From positions 5,001-45,333 of the forward strand of contig PNAE01000011.1 of assembly GCA_003169895.1 (NCBI GenBank): DNA of 40,333 nt, in the 5' to 3' direction. Within the stretch, counting starts at the first letter, position 1, and every line of letters begins with the position of its first letter. This document shows positions 17,267-24,618 of the stretch, piece after piece. The stretch comes from Gemmatimonadota bacterium. GTDB lineage: Bacteria; Gemmatimonadota; Gemmatimonadetes; Gemmatimonadales; GWC2-71-9. The position numbers and the translations under genes were made by a program. Below the pieces are notes generated by a model that worked only from the letters and a program-made list of their open reading frames with translations, was not told the origin of the DNA and searched no databases.

Positions 17267-17288
17267 GGCGTCGCCTGACGGCGACGCC
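17267..17288. terminator. Hairpin downstream of the NTF2-like gene
   Basis: A perfect 9-bp stem GGCGTCGCC with GGCGACGCC and a TGAC loop, 33 bases after the stop codon at 17234. No T tract follows directly; a T5 run occurs about 45 bases later. Position favours a terminator or 3'-end stabiliser, but the missing T tract leaves this open. Confidence 0.4.
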
Positions 17289-17366
17289 GTCACCCGTCCG
17301 GCCGACGAAGGTATGCGGATGAGCCCCGGAGGTCTTTTTCCCCGCTTTAGCTAGTACAACCCCCAC

Positions 17367-17441
17367 GTCGTCCGGGTGACGGGATGCAGCCCAAGTCAGC
17401 CTGAGTGTCCCTGGGACGATTGCCACCTCGACTCGGACGAC
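17367..17441 (+). promoter_or_regulatory. Possible structured 5' leader before the lipoprotein gene
   Basis: GTCGTCCG at 17367-17374 pairs perfectly with CGGACGAC at 17434-17441, six bases before ATG 17447. It encloses about 59 nt that include further short complementary runs. The closing arm overlaps the place where a ribosome-binding site should be; none is visible. It does not match any riboswitch consensus I know. An 8-bp repeat at this spacing can occur by chance in GC-rich DNA. Confidence 0.25.
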
Positions 17442-17446
17442 CAGCT

Positions 17447-19336
17447 ATGCGTCGCAACTCCCTGGCAGCGATCCTCGCCCTTACCGTCATGTTCGTGGCT
17501 GGGTGCAGTAGTTCCGGCGGCGGCACGACCGTCACCGTCCTGGGCTACGCGGTGACCATCAAGACCGCCCCGCCCACGACCGCGCCGGTGGGGGCGTCGA
17601 TTCCCATCGCGTTCACCGTCACCGAGAACGAGAGTGATGGGAGCTCCAAGCCCGCCAGCGGCAAGACCTTCACGGTCGCGGTCACGGCAGGCGGGGGGAC
17701 GGTCAGTGGCGCGGCGTCGACCACGCTCACCACCGCGGCGGACGGATCCGCGTCGCTGACGTGGATCCTCGGACCGACGGTGGGGGCGCAAACCGTGCGC
17801 GGATCGGTGTCGTCCGATCATTTCCTGGATATCAGCGTGACCGCCACCGCAATACCGGTGAGCAGTGTGGCGGTGACGCTCGCCACGCCGTCAATCCCCC
17901 TTGGTACCGCCGGCGACCAAGCCACCGCGGTGCTGAAGGATGCCGGCGGCAATGTGCTGGTCGGTCGTACGGTGACCTGGCAATCGTCGAACACCACGGT
18001 CGCCACGGTCAGTGGCACCGGCGTCATCACCACGGTGGGCATCGGGACGAGCACCATTACGGCGACCAGCGAGGGCCAGAGTGGCGGCGCGCAGCTGACC
18101 GTGACCGCGGTGCCCGTCAGCACGGTCACCGCGACACTTGCCGCCAGCTCCATCACGTTGGGGACGGCCGGCGACCAAGCCACCGCGGTGCTGAAGGATG
18201 CCGGCGGCAACGTGCTGGTCGGTCGTACGGTGACCTGGCAGTCGTCGAGCACCACGGTGGCCACGGTCAGTGGCACCGGCGTCATCACCACGGTGGGCGT
18301 TGGCACGAGCACGATCACCGCGACCAGCGAGGGCCAGAGCGGCGGCGCGTTGCTGACCGTGACGCAGAGCACCTGGAACGCCGCCTGGACGCTCAGAAAG
18401 CAGATCACCGTCACAACCACGACGGCGGCGTCGGCGGGGTACTCCGTCGCGGTGCTACTGGACCATGCTTCGCTGGTGACGGCTGGGAAGGCGCTCGCGT
18501 CGGGCAATGACGTCCGGGTGCTGTATTGGACCGGATCGAGCTGGGTCGAACTCGACCGGGTGCTCGACGCCGGCTCGGCGTGGAATGGCGGAACGACCAC
18601 GATCTGGTTCAAGCTGCAGGCGGCGATCGGTGCAGCGAGTTCGGACAACAATTACTACATCTACTACCACAATTCGGCCGCCGGCGGGCCGCCGGCGGAT
18701 CGCTCGAATGTCTTCCTGTTCGCCGATGACTTCGAAGCCGGCAACCTCAACAAGTGGACGCAGCTCCTGGGACTCTGGACGATCGATAACACGCGTTCCC
18801 ATTCTGGGACCTTCGCGCTCATGTATCCCGTCGAGGGTGATGTCGATGGTCTGACGCGCATGCTGGTTGCCAATCCAGCCCTCAATGTCGCCGACGTCTA
18901 TGTCGAGTCGTGGTGGTACCTGAACAGTGCGTCGACGGACTACAATCTCGCGCAGGGTCTGCGGATGACCGGCGTGCAGCCAACCAGCAATGGCTATTAC
19001 ACGAAGCTGTACAACAACTCGCCATTCGGGTGGGTGAATGGCAAGGTGATCGGTGGAACGTTCTTCCAGCTCAGTGCCGCTCCGGTGGGGCCGCTCCTCT
19101 CAAATAGCTGGATTCGCGTCGGAACCGGCATGGTCGGAACGACGATGACGACCTTTGTGAATGGCGCCAATATCGGCTCCATCGCTGGACTGACCGAGCT
19201 GGCGTCGGGAAACATCGCATTCAGAAAATTTGTGGTGCCGACCGGAGCGTCCTGGTGGGTCGACGACGTCATCGCCCGGCGGTACGTGACGCCGGAGCCG
19301 ACGGCCGCGGGCGGAGCCGAGGAGATAGCACCGTAG
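17447..19336 (+). CDS. Surface lipoprotein with BIG-like, two BIG2 and DUF2341 domains
   Basis: A 629-residue protein. The signal peptide ends in a lipobox (VAGC, Cys20), so the mature protein is lipid-anchored. Residues about 33-135 are an Ig-like (BIG1-type) domain. Residues about 136-221 and 222-307 are two BIG2 domains almost identical to each other (GDQATAVLKDAGGNVLVGRT, then VTWQSS, in both). Residues about 312-430 match DUF2341 (LRKQITVTTT, ending YYIYYHNSAA). The remaining 200 residues are LamG/concanavalin-like (FADDFEAGNLNKW, ending SWWVDDVIARR). The layout suggests a secreted carbohydrate-binding or adhesive protein exposed on the outer membrane. The start at ATG 17447 is chosen for the signal peptide. 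Confidence 0.82.
   Translation: MRRNSLAAILALTVMFVAGCSSSGGGTTVTVLGYAVTIKTAPPTTAPVGASIPIAFTVTENESDGSSKPASGKTFTVAVTAGGGTVSGAASTTLTTAADGSASLTWILGPTVGAQTVRGSVSSDHFLDISVTATAIPVSSVAVTLATPSIPLGTAGDQATAVLKDAGGNVLVGRTVTWQSSNTTVATVSGTGVITTVGIGTSTITATSEGQSGGAQLTVTAVPVSTVTATLAASSITLGTAGDQATAVLKDAGGNVLVGRTVTWQSSSTTVATVSGTGVITTVGVGTSTITATSEGQSGGALLTVTQSTWNAAWTLRKQITVTTTTAASAGYSVAVLLDHASLVTAGKALASGNDVRVLYWTGSSWVELDRVLDAGSAWNGGTTTIWFKLQAAIGAASSDNNYYIYYHNSAAGGPPADRSNVFLFADDFEAGNLNKWTQLLGLWTIDNTRSHSGTFALMYPVEGDVDGLTRMLVANPALNVADVYVESWWYLNSASTDYNLAQGLRMTGVQPTSNGYYTKLYNNSPFGWVNGKVIGGTFFQLSAAPVGPLLSNSWIRVGTGMVGTTMTTFVNGANIGSIAGLTELASGNIAFRKFVVPTGASWWVDDVIARRYVTPEPTAAGGAEEIAP
17853..18368 (+). repeat. Two tandem 258-bp repeats encoding BIG2 domains
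   Basis: The unit at 17853-18110 is repeated at 18111-18368 in the same frame (86 codons each). The region 17911-18096 is nearly identical to 18169-18354 at the DNA level, with only scattered substitutions such as AATGTG/AACGTG and TCGAAC/TCGAGC. The first about 55 bases of each unit are more divergent. This suggests recent duplication or gene conversion of one domain and could allow copy-number change by recombination. Confidence 0.92.
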
Positions 19337-19473
19337 GGTGGTGCCTGTGGGCAGCGGCAGGCGGCGAGCGTCCCCTATTTGGTGCCACTAGTGGTCACCG
19401 GAAAACGACGCCCCGCATGGCGTTCCCAATGTCGCGGCGATCGTTGTCAACCCTTTACTGCGGAGCGCTTTCA

Positions 19474-19935
19474 ATGTCACCTCGTATCCTCGGCCTCGCC
19501 GCCGGCGCTGTTATGGTAGCGGCATGGGCCCCGGCCTCCAGATCGGTCCCCTATGTCGCCCGGATGACTGGCGCGCAGGAGACGCCGGCGAACAACACCA
19601 AGGGCACCGGCACCGCGACCTTCACCCTCGATGGTACCAAGCTTCAGTACGCGGTCGAGATCCACGACCTGAGCGGGCCACCGACGATGGCGCATATCCA
19701 CGTCGGCGCGATGGGCGTCGCCGGACCGCCGGTCTATACCTTCGCGATCAAGGCCAATGCCGGCGCGAGCGGGACGATTTCGGAGGGCACCATCGATCTC
19801 ACCAAGGACGCAAGTACCGGCGTGTCCGGCGACTCGCTCAAGATGCTTCTGAACACTGGCAAGGCATACGTGAACGTGCACTCGAAGAACTTTCCCGGCG
19901 GCGAGATTCGCGGGCAAATAGCGATGAAGCCATAA
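19474..19935 (+). CDS. Secreted CHRD-domain protein
   Basis: A 153-residue protein. The signal peptide covers residues 1 to about 22 (MSPRILGLAAGAVMVAAWAP). A CHRD domain fills the rest: YVARMTGAQETPANNTKGTG at its start, AHIHVGAMGVAGPPVYTF in the middle, and the closing KAYVNVHSKNFPGGEIRGQI. CHRD domains occur in chordin and in many small bacterial secreted proteins; the two conserved His patches suggest metal binding, but no function is established. ATG 19474 is preceded by GGAG at about 10 bases; an earlier in-frame ATG is possible. It is monocistronic, on the plus strand, and converges with the next gene. Confidence 0.88.
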   Translation: MSPRILGLAAGAVMVAAWAPASRSVPYVARMTGAQETPANNTKGTGTATFTLDGTKLQYAVEIHDLSGPPTMAHIHVGAMGVAGPPVYTFAIKANAGASGTISEGTIDLTKDASTGVSGDSLKMLLNTGKAYVNVHSKNFPGGEIRGQIAMKP

Positions 19936-19966
19936 CGGGCAGGGCTACTGTCGTGGCGATTCCAGC

Positions 19967-20359
19967 CTACAGAAAGGTGATCTCCTTCGCCGCTCCACTG
20001 ACAACGAAGCAGCGGTCATTGTTCGATGCGATATCCGCAGGAAACAACACGAACCCCGCTCTGCGAGGATCGTATCCGTTGGTCGTGCCAGTCATCACTT
20101 CACCGTCTGCGAATACCACACGGATCTTGCGACCCGGCAGGGGGCGATCAAACACATTGGACTTCTTGTGCTCGGGGAACCCCTTCAAGTCGAACACGAA
20201 GAAGACCGCCTTCAGGCTCGAGATGAGAACCTCGATAGCTGGTGCTCCCGGCTCGCTTCCAGCCGGGAGCAGATGGAATCGGTCCTTCGCGGGCAGGAAA
20301 TCACTGGTGACACCCTTCACAATGCGTCCGTCTCGGTAGTGAGCAACCACCTGTTTCAT
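19967..20359 (-). CDS. Conserved protein of unknown function (DUF6982-like)
   Basis: A 130-residue soluble protein without signal peptide or membrane segment. It has two similar halves. The first begins VVAHYRDGRIVKGVTSDF and the second begins IRVVFADGEVMTGTTNGY, each a small beta-rich module in which a DG turn is followed by a strand. The protein ends NDRCFVVSGAAKEITFL. I recall close relatives across Gemmatimonadota and Acidobacteriota, annotated at best as a domain of unknown function (probably DUF6982); I could not check this. The ATG at 20359 has GGAGAG about 8 bases upstream. The internal repetition suggests a PilZ- or SH3-like fold, which is a guess. Confidence 0.7.
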   Translation of the reverse strand: MKQVVAHYRDGRIVKGVTSDFLPAKDRFHLLPAGSEPGAPAIEVLISSLKAVFFVFDLKGFPEHKKSNVFDRPLPGRKIRVVFADGEVMTGTTNGYDPRRAGFVLFPADIASNNDRCFVVSGAAKEITFL

Positions 20360-20638
20360 GAATGGCTCTCCGGAGTGCGAAGATGCGAAGGGAGAAGAGA
20401 ATCGGCCATGTCACGGCCAAGCGAGACGAAGTTGAAGTATTGGGCCACGTCGCGCAAGCACCTGTCGCTCGATCACACGGCAGCGGCCGGGAGCAGGCAC
20501 AGCTCCACTCGGGACCTTCCGGTCTCAAAGCTCGCGAGCGCTCGCCAGCACTCGCCTCTCTTGCACCATTCTCTGTACCATTCACCGGCGCCACGGCGGT
20601 CAACTCGATAGGTAGCGGCGTGACTGCGTGTCGCGCGA

Positions 20639-20669
20639 AAGAGGCCAGCGCGTGTTGCGCTGGCCTCTT
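20639..20669 (+). terminator. Perfect 13-bp hairpin, terminator-like
   Basis: The stem AAGAGGCCAGCGC pairs without mismatch with GCGCTGGCCTCTT around a GTGTT loop, followed on the plus strand by AGTTGTT. The A-T ends give it a bidirectional terminator appearance. No gene reads into it closely from the plus side; on the minus side the small Cys-rich gene ends at 20874, 205 bases away, so it may end that transcript. Confidence 0.5.
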
Positions 20670-20676
20670 AGTTGTT

Positions 20677-20763
20677 CCGCCGACTTGTGGCGCCGTGCGC
20701 TAGGCCTTCCGCCACCGCCGCTTACGACGGGTGTCCGATCGGACGCCACAAGTTGATGGGCGG
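20677..20763. repeat. Long imperfect inverted repeat
   Basis: ACTTGTGGCG at 20683-20692 is mirrored exactly by CGCCACAAGT at 20744-20753. The arms extend outward through one G-T and one C-G pair and then through CCGC/GCGG near the ends. The 51-nt interior contains the palindrome CCGATCGG. It could be an RNA structure, a remnant mobile-element end or a chance arrangement next to the hairpin at 20639. Confidence 0.5.
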
Positions 20764-20873
20764 GAGCGGCGCGGAGCCGAACACCGGAGAGCACCTGATC
20801 ACTGAAACGAGCCATGGCACGGCGCGGAGACAGCCACTCCGTCCGGAGGGGATGTCCTCCTGATGTCGATGGG

Positions 20874-21077
20874 TCAACTACGCGCGGCGGAAAGCTGCTC
20901 GCGAAGTGCCGGGAGATCGGCGTCGAACGCCAATCGAGCCTTTTTGGAGGTATTGTCGGTGCAGCAGGTACACGCCGTGACGCCGTCAGGTGCCGCACAT
21001 TCCTGCGTATGGCCCGGTGCGTCGCCCACCTCGCTGAGACTGACGAATGACAATTCCCGGCTGGCAAAACGTGTCAT
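20874..21077 (-). CDS. Small Cys-rich protein of unknown function
   Basis: A 67-residue frame that looks real because GGAGG lies about 6 bases before ATG 21077. The N-terminal part (MTRFASRELSFVSLSEVGDA) is hydrophilic and leader-like. A middle cluster has four cysteines in 13 residues (ECAAPDGVTACTCC) followed by TDNTSKK. The C-terminal part (FDADLPALREQLSAA) is a predicted helix. There is no signal peptide. The layout of leader plus Cys/Thr/Ser core could be a ribosomally made, modified peptide precursor, or a small metal-binding protein. No modification, protease or export gene lies nearby, so neither is supported by context. Too short for a confident family call. Confidence 0.5.
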   Translation of the reverse strand: MTRFASRELSFVSLSEVGDAPGHTQECAAPDGVTACTCCTDNTSKKARLAFDADLPALREQLSAARS

Positions 21078-21352
21078 GAGCGCCTCCGTAACGGGTTCAC
21101 CCGGCGCGGATTAGGGACGGTACGACGAGCGTATCGACAAGGCTACCGACGGACCGGCATTCGGTCAATCCAACCCCCAAGCTTGGTAGCGAGCCCGTGG
21201 GCTTACCGCTCTGTCCGATGCCACTGCAGACTCAGGCGGGCGTCGCCTGGCGCAAGGACTCGTGATACGCTCCAAGGTCATGGCCGTCTGTGGCATCACC
21301 AGTTGCGGTTTCTGCTCGTCGAAGTTGGTTACAACAGGGTTTCGTTGCCCAA

Positions 21353-21595
21353 ATGCCGCTTCGGTTCATTGCACCGATCCCGAAACCACATTACCCCAAG
21401 CAATTCAAGCACTTAGGGGATCACCTGAGGGCCAAACGTATCGATCGCGGCCTATTTCAGAAGGAAGTGGCGGCTCGGATCGGCGTGGACACGGCAACTG
21501 TGACCAACTGGGAGTTGGGCAACACCGAACCGGAGGAACGGTTCATCCCGGCCCTCATCCGGTTCCTCGGGTACAACCCGCTCCCCCGAGAGTGA
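21353..21595 (+). CDS. XRE-type helix-turn-helix protein, first half of a broken tandem-HTH regulator
   Basis: An 80-residue product ending soon after its first HTH domain (HLRAKRIDRGLFQKEVAARI, then GVDTATVTNWELGNTEPEER, then FIPALIRFLGYNPLP). Relatives of this family continue after the LGYxPxP motif into a second HTH. Here the reading frame ends at TGA 21593-21595, directly after a run of five C (21583-21587). One base less in that run would join the frame to the second HTH, which follows at once. So this is either a frameshifted gene, an assembly error in the homopolymer, or a true short DNA-binding protein. ATG 21353 (MPLRFIAPIP) is the likely start, since the family often begins this way. 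Confidence 0.6.
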   Translation: MPLRFIAPIPKPHYPKQFKHLGDHLRAKRIDRGLFQKEVAARIGVDTATVTNWELGNTEPEERFIPALIRFLGYNPLPRE

Positions 21596-21755
21596 GGCAC
21601 CCGGCGAGGAGGTTCGCCGCGCCCGGCTGACCCGCGGACTCTCCGTCCGTGCCCTCGCGGACTTGGCCGGGGTGGACGAAGCGAGCGTCGGTCGCATAGA
21701 GAAGGGCAACGCCCAGGTGTACACGGGCGTCGCTCCCGACCCCTTAACCGACGCA
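21594..21755 (+). pseudogene. Second HTH of the tandem-HTH regulator, out of frame
   Basis: In the next frame, without its own start codon, the DNA encodes GEEVRRARLTRGLSVRALAD followed by LAGVDEASVGRIEKGNA, a clear second XRE-like helix-turn-helix. It abuts the stop of the preceding frame and continues it if one C of the C5 tract at 21583-21587 is removed. Beyond about 21730 the sequence no longer looks like the family. The end point given is approximate. Confidence 0.6.
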
Positions 21756-21805
21756 AACGGACGCGCGACGAGCGTAACCTGCGGGCGGAACGGCCCATGG
21801 CAACG

Positions 21806-23188
21806 CTACCGATGCGGGTCCACGGTGCGGACCGAAAGCCATTCAACCACCCGCTCTCCCGTCTGCACCCCATGGGCCACCGCCGCTGGGAACGCGATGC
21901 CGTGTAACGCCGAACCGGTGATGAATACCCCGGGAAGTGCCACGGTCGCCTCGTCGATGCGTGCGATGCGCGCCGAGTGCCCAAGTTCATATTGCGGGAT
22001 GGCCCGAGGCCATTGCACGACCTGCTCGAAACATGGCGCTGCGTCAATGCCGTACAGCCGTGCCACCTCGGCGCGAGCAAGCGCCGCGAGTTCGCCGGGC
22101 GGCAGCATGGCGGCTGCCGGATCGACCCCGCCGCCATACATCGCCCGGATCAACACATGGCCGTCGGGACACCGGCCGGGAAAGAGATGGCTGTCCCAGA
22201 GGTTGCCCAGCATGCGAAACCCTTCGCCGCGGGCGATCAAGACCCCAAATCCGTTGGGAATCCGCTCGCGCGCTTCCGGTCCGTAGCCAAGGGCGACGAC
22301 GCCGACCGGTGGAGAAGGGATTGCTTCCAGGTCGGCGGCGAGTGCTGGACTGTGTTCGCGAAGCAATGCCGCCGCCGGTGCGGAGTCCAAGGCCAGGATG
22401 ATCGCATCCGCGGTGATCGTCGCACCGGCATGGCCGACGCGGATCTCCCAGCCTGATTGCATTCGCGCGATTCCGTCCACCGCAGAACGACAGCTGACGC
22501 GAAAGCCGCCTCGCGTCGCGAGCGCGCGCGGCAGTTCCTGCATGCCACCAGCGAATGACGTCATGGTGCCCGATCGCATCTTGCCACGGCGCGCAAGCAA
22601 TCCGCGGATGAGCGAACCGTGGTCATGTTCCAACGCCGCCATCTGCGGGAACGAGGCGACGAGCGACAGCCGGCGTGCGTCGCCGGCGAACACACCAAGC
22701 GTCATCGGTGCAATGAGTCGGTCGGCAGCCTCCGCACCGAGTCGCCGTGCTGCGAAGTCCCAGATGGATTCGTCGCCGCCACCCCGCCGCCGCGGAACAA
22801 CCATGTCGGCCAGCAAGCGCAATGCGCCCCGGCCGCTCAGTAATCCCGACCGCACCAATCCGATGGGATTTGCCGCCACGCGCCGCATCCGGCCGCCGTG
22901 ATAGATGAACCGGTGCGCGGCCGCGGGGTTGGCGGTGACCACTTCCGAGGCCAACCCGGCACCGGTCACGAGCCGGTCCATCTCGGTGCGACCACTCAGG
23001 AATCCAGTCGGACCAGCCTCGACGAGCCAGCCGTCACGGAGAATCGTACGCGCCTTGCCGCCGACATCATCGGCGCGCTCCAGCACCAGGACGTCGAGGC
23101 CGCCCCGGACGCGCCCGGCCGCCGCATGAGCGGCCCAGGCCGCGGCGAGGCCCGCGATGCCGCCGCCAATAACGACGACTCGGCGCAT
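21806..23188 (-). CDS. hemY: Protoporphyrinogen oxidase (HemY/HemG-type, FAD-dependent)
   Basis: A 460-residue flavoprotein that oxidises protoporphyrinogen IX, or coproporphyrinogen in the coproporphyrin branch, with O2. The FAD motif VVVIGGGIAGLAAAWAA is at residues 4-20, followed by LERADDVGGKARTILRDGWL, and the C-terminal ALPGVFITGSALHGI closes the flavin site. Because HemN and a classical HemH order are present, the protoporphyrin branch is the likely one. ATG 23188 is 2 bases after the hemN stop; a longer frame upstream overlaps hemN. It is the last gene of the heme operon and converges with the HTH remnant. The enzyme is oxygen-dependent, unlike HemN just upstream. Confidence 0.9.
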   Translation of the reverse strand: MRRVVVIGGGIAGLAAAWAAHAAAGRVRGGLDVLVLERADDVGGKARTILRDGWLVEAGPTGFLSGRTEMDRLVTGAGLASEVVTANPAAAHRFIYHGGRMRRVAANPIGLVRSGLLSGRGALRLLADMVVPRRRGGGDESIWDFAARRLGAEAADRLIAPMTLGVFAGDARRLSLVASFPQMAALEHDHGSLIRGLLARRGKMRSGTMTSFAGGMQELPRALATRGGFRVSCRSAVDGIARMQSGWEIRVGHAGATITADAIILALDSAPAAALLREHSPALAADLEAIPSPPVGVVALGYGPEARERIPNGFGVLIARGEGFRMLGNLWDSHLFPGRCPDGHVLIRAMYGGGVDPAAAMLPPGELAALARAEVARLYGIDAAPCFEQVVQWPRAIPQYELGHSARIARIDEATVALPGVFITGSALHGIAFPAAVAHGVQTGERVVEWLSVRTVDPHR

Positions 23189-23190
23189 GG

Positions 23191-24618
23191 TTATACCGTG
23201 CGACTGAAGACCGGATGCCCATCTGCGGCGTGCGCCTCTCGCTGATACCTGTCGAAGCACATCGCCAGGTTGCGCACGAAGAGCTCCCCGATCGGTGTCG
23301 CGGTGATCGCGGTCGGCGTGATCTCCACCAGACCTTCGCCCTCGTATTCTGCAAGCAGTGCAAGATCATCGGCGAAGTAGGTGGCGAAGTCGATCGCGTA
23401 TTCGCAGGCGATGGTGTCGCAGTCGATCCGGAAGTTGCACATCAGCTGATGGATCACCGTGCGGCGCACTTCGTCGTCGGCACTGCGGCGAACGCCGCGG
23501 GCCACCGGAAGTTCTCCGGCGCGGACCCGCTCGCCGTACACCGACAGCTTCTTTTCGTTTTGTACATAGGCACCGCGTACATCGCCGATGGCCGAAATGC
23601 CGAGGCCGATGACGTCGTCTCCGGGAATGACGGCGTATCCCTGGAAGTTTCGCCGGAGCCGCCCCTCGCTCTTGGCGCGCGCGAGTTCGTCGTCCGGGCG
23701 AGCGAAGTGATCCATGCCGATCGGCTCGTAGCCCTCTTGGAGGAAGCGCTCGCGCGCAATGGCGAACAGCGCGACCTTGGTCACAGGATCGGGGAGTTGA
23801 CTGGTCTCGATGCCCTTCTGGTGCCCACGCACCCACGGCACGAATGCAAACGAATAGACCGCGGCGCGATCCACACCCAGCTCAACGATCGCATCAACCG
23901 TCCGCTCGAAGGTCTCCGGCGTCTGCAGCGGCAAGCCGTAGATGAGATCCACATTGATACCTCGAAAGCCGCGGGCCCGCGCGTGGGCAATGAGGCTGGC
24001 CGTCTGTTCGAGGGACTGGACCCGGTTAACGGCCTGTTGCACGGCCGGCGTCAGGTCCTGCACCCCCAGCGAGATCCGATTGAATCCCAGGTCCGCGAGT
24101 GCATCGATGTGCTCCGCCGTCGTGACTCTTGGGTCGACTTCGACAGCGAGCTCCGCACCAGGAAGCGGGTGAAAGTGCCCGAGCAGATGCGTCAGGAATC
24201 CGGTGAGCTCCGCCGGCGTGTAATAGGTCGGCGTACCACCGCCGAGATGAAGCTGCGCAAAACCGCGTCGATGGGGCAGTCGCCCGGCAACCAGCTCCAC
24301 CTCGCGTTGGAGCAACTCCAGATATGGGATCGCGGCGTTACGATGCCGCGTCACGATCACGTGGCAACCGCAGAACAGGCATCGCTCCTCGCAGAACGGC
24401 AGGTGGACGTACAGCGACAACGGCGCGTCGCCAAGTGCGTCCGCCGCGGCGAGACGGGCACCGTAGTCGTCCGCGGTGATCCCGTCGTGGAATTCAACCG
24501 CCGTTGGGTAACTCGTGTAGCGAGGGCCGGGACGGTCGTAGCGAGCCAGCAACTCGGCGGTGACGCCGCGACCGACCGGCCGGGAGGACGGCTTCGCCGG
24601 AATCACCTGGCCCGTCAT
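23191..24618 (-). CDS. hemN: Oxygen-independent coproporphyrinogen III dehydrogenase
   Basis: A 475-residue radical-SAM enzyme. The motif FCEERCLFCGC carries the three cluster Cys plus the fourth Cys typical of true HemN, and GGGTPTYYTPAEL follows as SAM-binding region. The early YDRPGPRYTSYPTAVEFHDG is diagnostic of HemN and not of the heme chaperone HemW. It decarboxylates coproporphyrinogen III to protoporphyrinogen IX without oxygen. ATG 24618 overlaps the hemE stop (ATGA); the open frame continues upstream only inside hemE. It is part of the heme operon between hemE and hemY. Confidence 0.94.
   Translation of the reverse strand: MTGQVIPAKPSSRPVGRGVTAELLARYDRPGPRYTSYPTAVEFHDGITADDYGARLAAADALGDAPLSLYVHLPFCEERCLFCGCHVIVTRHRNAAIPYLELLQREVELVAGRLPHRRGFAQLHLGGGTPTYYTPAELTGFLTHLLGHFHPLPGAELAVEVDPRVTTAEHIDALADLGFNRISLGVQDLTPAVQQAVNRVQSLEQTASLIAHARARGFRGINVDLIYGLPLQTPETFERTVDAIVELGVDRAAVYSFAFVPWVRGHQKGIETSQLPDPVTKVALFAIARERFLQEGYEPIGMDHFARPDDELARAKSEGRLRRNFQGYAVIPGDDVIGLGISAIGDVRGAYVQNEKKLSVYGERVRAGELPVARGVRRSADDEVRRTVIHQLMCNFRIDCDTIACEYAIDFATYFADDLALLAEYEGEGLVEITPTAITATPIGELFVRNLAMCFDRYQREAHAADGHPVFSRTV

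Larger units (their letters stand above)
20360..20873. other. Gene-poor stretch with two inverted repeats
   Basis: About 510 bases without a convincing gene. A minus-strand frame ending in an ATGA overlap with the DUF6982-like gene (about 35 codons, LRDVAQYFNFVSLGRDMADS) has no good start and may be a coupled leader peptide or chance. The rest holds the hairpin at 20639-20669 and the long inverted repeat at 20677-20763, described separately. No tRNA or known RNA was recognised. Confidence 0.5.

Noticed and set aside
17290-17446. Cyclic di-GMP or other known riboswitch before the BIG2 lipoprotein
   Set aside because: No conserved core of a class I know could be found; only an 8-bp complementary pair supports structure.
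20362-20703. A 113-codon plus-strand frame in the gene-poor stretch
   Set aside because: It reads through the perfect hairpin, has no ribosome-binding site and has unremarkable low-complexity content.
20677-20763. Integron attC site
   Set aside because: The inverted repeat has a suitable size, but the core motifs GTTRRRY and RYYYAAC are not present at the ends and no integrase or cassette ORF is near.
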